From: CAYZXK01 sp964482395
GTDB taxonomy: Bacteria; Planctomycetota; Phycisphaerae; UBA1845; Fen-1342
Reading direction: 5' to 3'
DNA length: 17,764 nucleotides
Assembly: GCA_964482395.1 (NCBI GenBank)
Contig: CAYZXK010000191.1
Coordinates: forward strand, 1-17,764
Shown here: piece after piece, positions 13,638-17,764 of the stretch
Position numbering within the stretch: the stretch's first letter is position 1
Layout: each line of letters opens with the position of its first letter
Notes under the pieces: model-generated
What the model saw: only the letters and a program-made list of their open reading frames with translations
Told to the model about the DNA's origin: nothing
The model's database searches: none
Program-made: the position numbers and the translations under genes

Positions 13638-15914
13638 TCACCGGGGCGCAGTCTGCACGGGCTGGTAGCGGACGCCGAGCTGGGCCAGCAGGAACGCGTA
13701 TATGTCGACCGATTGCTCGATGCGATCGGCCAGGGAGCTGCCCACGTGCCCGGTGTGGGCACTGGTCCGCAGCAGGACCAGGTTCTCGGGATTGGCGGCC
13801 TGGAGCCGAGCGGTCATCTTCCGCGACTGCATCGGGTCCACCCGCGGGTCGTTCTGGCCGGTCAAGAACAGGATCGCGGGATACCGCACCCCATCCTGCA
13901 CGCGGTGGTAGGGCGAATAAGCGTACAGGGCCTTGAACTGGTCCGGGTCCTTCACCGTGCCGTACTCGGTTACGTTGAAAGCTCCATTGGGCGAGAGTTC
14001 CACCCGCAGCATGTCGTAGATGCCGACGCTGGAGACGACGGCGGCGCACAGGTCGGGATGCTGAGTGAAGGTCGCGCCCATCAGGAGCCCGCCATTGGAT
14101 CCCCCAAAGATGGCCAGCTTTTCCCGGCAGGTATATCCGGCGTGGATCAGATGCTGGGCGGCGGCATAGAAGTCATCGAAGCAGTTCTGCTTGTTGGTCA
14201 GGCTCCCGGCCCGGTGCCATTCTTCGCCGAACTCGCCGCCGCCGCGGATCACTGCCGTCGCCCACACGCCGCCCTGTTCGATGAACACCCGGCGGCGCGG
14301 CGAGAAGGCCGGGCTCTCACAGGCCCCGAATCCGCCGTAACCCCAGAGCACGGTCGGGTTCCGCCCGTCCAGTGGGGTGCCTCTTTTGCGGATGATATTT
14401 ATCGGAATTTGCGTCCCGTCCCGCGAGGTGGCCAGCTCGCGGACCACCTCGCAATCGCTGTAGTCGGCCGGCGAGGTCTTAGCCAAAGCCGTCTTGCGAC
14501 TTTGCCCGCTGGCCGCCGAGTAGTGGAACCAGGCGGGGGGTGTGATGTAAGTCTGGCTGAGGTACAGGATGTCATCGCCGTCCAGCGCCACCAGGCCGTG
14601 GACCGAGCAGACCGGCGGTAAATCCACCGGCTTTAGCGGCCGGCCATCAAGCTCGAACACCCGGAGCCGCGACGGTCCGCCAAGCTGGTCCAACACGTAC
14701 AGCCGCCCTGCGGTCGGGAGGAAGCCCTGAATTGTCGCTTCCGACTGGGGGACGACCAGCTCGGCCGTGGCCAACGATGGGGCCTCGGCCGGGGTTCGCA
14801 GGATTTTGCCGCGCGGCGCCCCATCCCGGGAAAGGAGGTACAGCATGCCGCCCGGGCCCAACCGGACCGCGATCACCCGGTCGGAAAAGCCGCTGATCGG
14901 AATCCAGCGGCCCGGCCCGACCGAAGTGGAGCGGATGAAGTGAGCGAACTCCTCACCGTCGCCATTCTCCACGCTGGCCAGCACATATCGGCCGTCGGGG
15001 TCGGTCGAGAGCGTGAACTCGGCTATTCGCGGCTGGTCCTTTCCCAGCTCATAGGTGTCGCGGTCGGTTGGAGTGCCAAGCCGGTGGTAGTAGACCTGCT
15101 GGTAGAAGTACAAGTCGGCCGGCGGGCGTTCGTCTGGCCGCGGGTAGCGGGTGTAGAAGAAACCGCTCCCGTCCGCAGCCCAGGCCAAACTGCCGCCGGC
15201 GGTGCCCCCGTGGGCGCGCGGAATGACGTCGCCGGTCTCGCGCCCGCTGGCCACCTCATAAACGTGCACCGTCCCGGACTCGGTTCCGCCGCTGGAAAGC
15301 GACACGGCAACCAGCTTGCCGTCCAGGGAGGGCACAAACCAGTCGATGGTGGTGCGGCCAGTCGGATCGACCGCCTCCGGGTCGAGGATGATGCGCTCGT
15401 CGCCCGGCTGGTCAGCGGAAGTCAACACGACCAGCAACGGTTGCGGCTTGGGTGGCTGGTTCTTGAGCGCGAACAAAAGGCTCTGACGGCGGATCAGCCC
15501 GAAGTAATCCGCGGACGCCCCCATCTCGAGTTCGGTGAGCCGGGCCCGGATTTCCGGTACTGCCGGCAGCTTATCCAAGACCGATCGAGCGTAAGCGTTC
15601 TGGGCCTCGCTCCAGGCTCGCACCTCCGGATCGTCCCAGTTCTCGAGCCAGCGGTAGTCGTCGGTGACCTTCACGCCGTGATATTCGTCCACTACCGGTT
15701 TCTTGGGCGTGGGCGGAGGTCGGACGGCCAATAGTTTGACTTGGGGCCAGGCTGGCGTGTCGATCGCGAGCAGCAATGGTATGACCAGGCAGCAGCGCGG
15801 CACCCAGGCGGCGGGCGCGGCGGCCCGGAATGAACTAAACGCCCTCCCGTCCGAGCGGTTGCCAATCTCCCTGAGCGACCGCCGGGCCGACGCTTTGTCG
15901 CATGCGTATCTCAT
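13638..15914 (-). CDS. Exported prolyl oligopeptidase (S9 family)
   Basis: The 758-residue product is a serine peptidase of the prolyl oligopeptidase family, which cuts short peptides after proline. The N-terminus of the mature part (PPTPKKPVVDEYHGVKVTDDY, from about 67) and the middle form the beta-propeller; the alpha/beta-hydrolase domain is C-terminal. The triad is complete: Ser606 in GGSNGG, Asp689 in GQNDPRVDP with the substrate-binding Arg691, and His723 in AHTGHVG. A hydrophobic segment (41-55) ending in PAWPQ suggests export, but a 40-residue basic region precedes it, so the start could be later. ATG 15914 overlaps the upstream stop as ATGA and has GGAGG nine bases before it, which supports this start. 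Confidence 0.9.
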   Translation of the reverse strand: MRYACDKASARRSLREIGNRSDGRAFSSFRAAAPAAWVPRCCLVIPLLLAIDTPAWPQVKLLAVRPPPTPKKPVVDEYHGVKVTDDYRWLENWDDPEVRAWSEAQNAYARSVLDKLPAVPEIRARLTELEMGASADYFGLIRRQSLLFALKNQPPKPQPLLVVLTSADQPGDERIILDPEAVDPTGRTTIDWFVPSLDGKLVAVSLSSGGTESGTVHVYEVASGRETGDVIPRAHGGTAGGSLAWAADGSGFFYTRYPRPDERPPADLYFYQQVYYHRLGTPTDRDTYELGKDQPRIAEFTLSTDPDGRYVLASVENGDGEEFAHFIRSTSVGPGRWIPISGFSDRVIAVRLGPGGMLYLLSRDGAPRGKILRTPAEAPSLATAELVVPQSEATIQGFLPTAGRLYVLDQLGGPSRLRVFELDGRPLKPVDLPPVCSVHGLVALDGDDILYLSQTYITPPAWFHYSAASGQSRKTALAKTSPADYSDCEVVRELATSRDGTQIPINIIRKRGTPLDGRNPTVLWGYGGFGACESPAFSPRRRVFIEQGGVWATAVIRGGGEFGEEWHRAGSLTNKQNCFDDFYAAAQHLIHAGYTCREKLAIFGGSNGGLLMGATFTQHPDLCAAVVSSVGIYDMLRVELSPNGAFNVTEYGTVKDPDQFKALYAYSPYHRVQDGVRYPAILFLTGQNDPRVDPMQSRKMTARLQAANPENLVLLRTSAHTGHVGSSLADRIEQSVDIYAFLLAQLGVRYQPVQTAPR

Positions 15915-16786
15915 GGTCGGGCCTCCGATTCGGGTTTGGCGGAAATAGAGTGCGATTCCCCGTCCTGAACTTCGGCTTGGCCAGCCAGGTCGGGCTGATT
16001 CTGGGCCCAGTGTACCAAGTCGTCCGCCAGGCAGATCGGCGCCTGGCGGCTGGCCCGGAGGGTGCCGTAACTGCGACTGGCGGTCCGGCCGCCGCGCCAT
16101 ACCAGGAGCGCCGTCACGGCCAGCCCGAGGGCCAGCGCCCCGGCCAGCCAACGCCAATCGGGTCCGGCGTCAGGTACCACGCCGACGGCGGCCTGCCCTA
16201 TGGCAGTCGGACCTGGAGCTACCAGCAGCGCGGCCTGCCAAACCCGGCCGGAACGACCGTGATACTGTCGGATCATCAAAAAATAGCCGGTCACCGTAAG
16301 CCAGGCACCCAGGGGGATGTCGGCCGAGCTTTCGGTCAGGATCAGAGTGCAGGTAAGCGGCTGGTCGTCCCGACGTAGCTCGACCTGCCATAACTGGCCC
16401 AGGTCCGGGCGACTGGCCAGTACGTACGGCGCCTTGCTGCGGCCCACCACGCCCTGCACCGTCACCGGGCGGCCACGGAAGTCGTTCGGACGCTCCAGCA
16501 GGTCGCGCCAGTCGCTGACGAGCTGCGGCGTCTGCAAGAAGCCCGGCGAATGGGGTGCGGATTTGACAAAAGCCAGCGCCGTGTAAAAGGCAGGCTGATC
16601 GAAATCAAAGGCGAAATCCCGCACCTGGGCCAATGCCTCCCGGACCGCGGCCGGCAGCTCCCAAAGCTCCAGCTCGCCACCAGTGGCAGGCTGGCTCTGA
16701 CCCGGCGAGCGCACGGGCGGGCCGGCCAAGACCAGCGCCCAGCCGGCCCAGACACGGCAGGTCAATAGTCGCCGTCCTGCTCCCAT
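15911..16786 (-). CDS. Uncharacterised exported, membrane-anchored protein (possible OB-like domain)
   Basis: I do not recognise the family. The 291-residue product has a likely signal peptide (about 1-24, with basic MGAGRRL followed by a hydrophobic core), an extracytoplasmic region with a strand-rich part at about 97-195 (RPNDFRGRPVTVQGVVGRSK, then WQVELRRDD and LGAWLTVTGYFL) that reads like an OB-type barrel, a membrane span at about 213-230, and a 60-residue acidic cytoplasmic tail. ATG 16786 overlaps the upstream gene by 25 bases without a clear ribosome binding site. A TTG at 16765, which overlaps the upstream stop as TTGA and has AGGA nine bases before it, is an alternative start. The gene is coupled downstream to the peptidase by ATGA. 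Confidence 0.7.
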   Translation of the reverse strand: MGAGRRLLTCRVWAGWALVLAGPPVRSPGQSQPATGGELELWELPAAVREALAQVRDFAFDFDQPAFYTALAFVKSAPHSPGFLQTPQLVSDWRDLLERPNDFRGRPVTVQGVVGRSKAPYVLASRPDLGQLWQVELRRDDQPLTCTLILTESSADIPLGAWLTVTGYFLMIRQYHGRSGRVWQAALLVAPGPTAIGQAAVGVVPDAGPDWRWLAGALALGLAVTALLVWRGGRTASRSYGTLRASRQAPICLADDLVHWAQNQPDLAGQAEVQDGESHSISAKPESEARP

Positions 16787-17376
16787 GGGTAGCTCGGTCC
16801 GGAAGTCGCTGGAGCGGAGGGAACCGGCGCCGATCCCTCCTCCGGCTGAAGCTCGGGCGGGGCCGGGGCCATCCGTAGCTCAGATTCTTCCTCAAGCACC
16901 AGGATGGCAATCCGGCTCTCGCTGCCACGCCGGAGGGTCACTTTGCGGCCGGGCACAAACTCCACCTGGGCGATCACCAGGTAAGTCAAGGGTGAAACCT
17001 CCGGCAGCTCGATTTCCTCGATGGACTGAATGGTCAAGTTGCGCAGCGAGTTGAGCACTTTCTCGAATCGATCACGCCCCTCGGGATCGGCCATCCGGCA
17101 GACCAGTCGTCGATAGCCCTGATAGTCGCCGGCCAGGGCGGTTTCCAGGAAGCAACGGAGGAAGTCCGTCACCTCGGGGAACTCGTCTTCCAGCCCGGCA
17201 GAAAACCGGTACTCCACCTTATGAGCCGGCAGCTCAACCTGTTCTTGGGCTGGACCGGCGGTCTTCGCCGGAGAGCTGCTGGAGCCACGATCGCAGCCCG
17301 TTGGGAGGCAAGCCCACAGGACAAGCAGACAGACGTTTGCGGACCAGGACTGACGCACGCGGTCGAACTCCGTCAT
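16762..17376 (-). CDS. Putative lipoprotein of unknown function
   Basis: The 204-residue product begins with a basic region, a hydrophobic stretch (12-24) and LPTGC, which places a candidate lipidated Cys28. The lipobox is imperfect because proline is at -3. Asp29 follows; in enterobacteria that residue keeps a lipoprotein in the inner membrane. The mature part has a Ser/Pro linker, an alpha/beta domain of about 55-165 with VTDFLRCFLETALAGDYQGY, which resembles the NTF2-like start of small exported proteins, and a Pro/Glu-rich tail. It is first in the operon with the OB-like, peptidase and LptC/OstA-like genes. ATG 17376 puts the hydrophobic segment near the N-terminus; a longer in-frame start at 17637 would cross the divergent promoter region. 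Confidence 0.72.
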   Translation of the reverse strand: MTEFDRVRQSWSANVCLLVLWACLPTGCDRGSSSSPAKTAGPAQEQVELPAHKVEYRFSAGLEDEFPEVTDFLRCFLETALAGDYQGYRRLVCRMADPEGRDRFEKVLNSLRNLTIQSIEEIELPEVSPLTYLVIAQVEFVPGRKVTLRRGSESRIAILVLEEESELRMAPAPPELQPEEGSAPVPSAPATSGPSYPWEQDGDY

Positions 17377-17559
17377 CCAAGCGTGTGCGTATGGTAACGG
17401 ACGGCCGGCGACCAGGCGAATCGGGCCCGCGGCAGTTTGCGGGTTGACGCGCGGCTCAGGCTGGCCAAGGGTATACTGTGGCCCCACCGGCCTGATCGGC
17501 AGGCTCGGCTGGCCCCCGCGTACCTCGGGAGCATCGCCATTTGTAGTAGTAGAGGGACC
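17377..17559. promoter_or_regulatory. Divergent intergenic region with promoter-like elements
   Basis: These 183 bases lie between two divergent starts (17376 on - and 17560 on +). TATACT at 17472-17477 could be a -10 box for the + gene; TTGACG at 17444-17449 is upstream but 22 bases away, longer than usual. GTATAC is palindromic, so TATACC on the - strand is a weak -10 candidate for the operon. No firm promoter can be named in either direction. Confidence 0.3.
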
Positions 17560-17764
17560 ATGCGGCGGCGGAGGCGTCTGATCGCGATCGCCCTGAGCTT
17601 GATGCCGCTGGTTGGCCCAAGCCCGGCGGCGGGACAATCACCCACCAGCCAGGCGGGGGCGCCACAAGCTCTGGAAACACGTCCGATACTGGCAGTAGTG
17701 GGCCTGGAGAGCGAAGAAGGCGGCGACCAGCGCCGCCGCCTTCTTCGCTCTCCAGGCCCACTAC
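17560..17764 (+). CDS. N-terminus of an exported protein, cut by the window edge
   Basis: ATG 17560 opens a frame that stays open to the edge. It begins with five arginines and a hydrophobic core (LIAIALSLMPLVG) ending in PSPAAGQ, a typical signal peptide, then a Ser/Gln/Ala linker and RPILAVVGLESEE. That is about 55 natural-looking residues. From about 17726 the sequence turns back as the reverse complement of itself, so the last dozen codons are probably not the true continuation. GAGGGA lies very close to the start and is a poor ribosome binding site. The family cannot be named. Confidence 0.55.
   Translation, partial: MRRRRRLIAIALSLMPLVGPSPAAGQSPTSQAGAPQALETRPILAVVGLESEEGGDQRRRLLRSPGPL
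17695..17764. repeat. 31-bp perfect inverted repeat at the window edge
   Basis: Bases 17695-17725 are the exact reverse complement of 17734-17764, with an 8-base loop (ACCAGCGC). The left arm reads as ordinary coding sequence of the exported protein, and the right arm ends on the last base of the window. A fold-back assembly artefact at a contig end is the simplest explanation. Confidence 0.9.

Noticed and set aside
13591..14049. Longer N-terminus for the LptC/OstA-like protein from ATG 14049
   Set aside because: The extension lies wholly antiphase inside the peptidase gene, is low in complexity, and would bury the clear N-terminal membrane span.
13596..15734. Long + strand open frames opposite the peptidase gene
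   Set aside because: The - strand frame carries a complete catalytic triad in order; the opposite frames show no motifs.
15915..16157. Longer N-terminus for the prolyl oligopeptidase from ATG 16157
   Set aside because: It is an out-of-frame reading of the upstream gene; the ATGA overlap with GGAGG upstream supports 15914.
1..17764. CRISPR array, insertion sequence, integrase or phage genes
   Set aside because: I looked for regularly spaced repeats, transposase or integrase motifs and attachment-type duplications near the tRNA, and saw none.

Overview
The window is 17,764 bases of GC-rich DNA with no plasmid, phage or transposon genes. The gene content suggests a Gram-negative-type, diderm environmental bacterium. 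It has an OstA/LptC-type lipopolysaccharide-export protein, a surface-polysaccharide cluster, a lipoprotein, and a tRNA without an encoded CCA end. The style of the LptC/OstA-like protein and the many uncharacterised exported proteins make me think of Planctomycetota, but that is an inference from reading alone. The odd length, a cut gene at each end and a fold-back palindrome at the right edge suggest an assembled metagenomic contig.

Left part, + strand (3-6864). The last 29 residues of an unidentified protein are followed by a stand-alone htpX-type membrane zinc protease with a very good ribosome binding site. Then comes a compact four-gene surface-polysaccharide operon: an O-antigen ligase/Wzy-like membrane protein, a GT4 glycosyltransferase, a MurJ/Wzx-like flippase and a second GT4 glycosyltransferase. 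A good sigma70-type promoter (TTGACC, 16 bp, TAGAAT) lies before it. Together these genes could build, flip and polymerise or ligate a lipid-linked glycan. No priming transferase is in view.

Middle part, - strand (6906-9686). A YtcJ-like amidohydrolase and a ROK sugar kinase form a tightly packed pair convergent with the polysaccharide operon. The DNA upstream of them is the most interesting non-coding stretch. A strong promoter (TGGACG, 17 bp, TATAAT) is followed almost at once by a long two-part hairpin and a U-rich tract, so it should make a transcript of about 90 nt. A second promoter-like pair lies right at the amidohydrolase start. The unit could be a small RNA gene or an attenuated leader. 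Two A6 tracts about one helical turn apart lie upstream.

tRNA-Thr(CGU) on the + strand (9952-10023) is followed by a non-coding stretch that ends in a strong intrinsic terminator with a 13-bp stem (10276-10325).

Right part, - strand (10402-17376). One operon encodes a putative lipoprotein, a membrane-anchored exported protein with a possible OB-like domain, an exported prolyl oligopeptidase with a complete catalytic triad, and a 1062-residue single-span protein that starts like LptC and continues with several OstA/LptA-like stretches. The last two could link peptide degradation and envelope biogenesis, and the giant protein could be a single-chain periplasmic bridge. A divergent gene for an exported protein starts at 17560 and is cut by the edge, where its sequence folds back on itself.

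Many long open frames antisense to the real genes are by-products of high GC and were left out.
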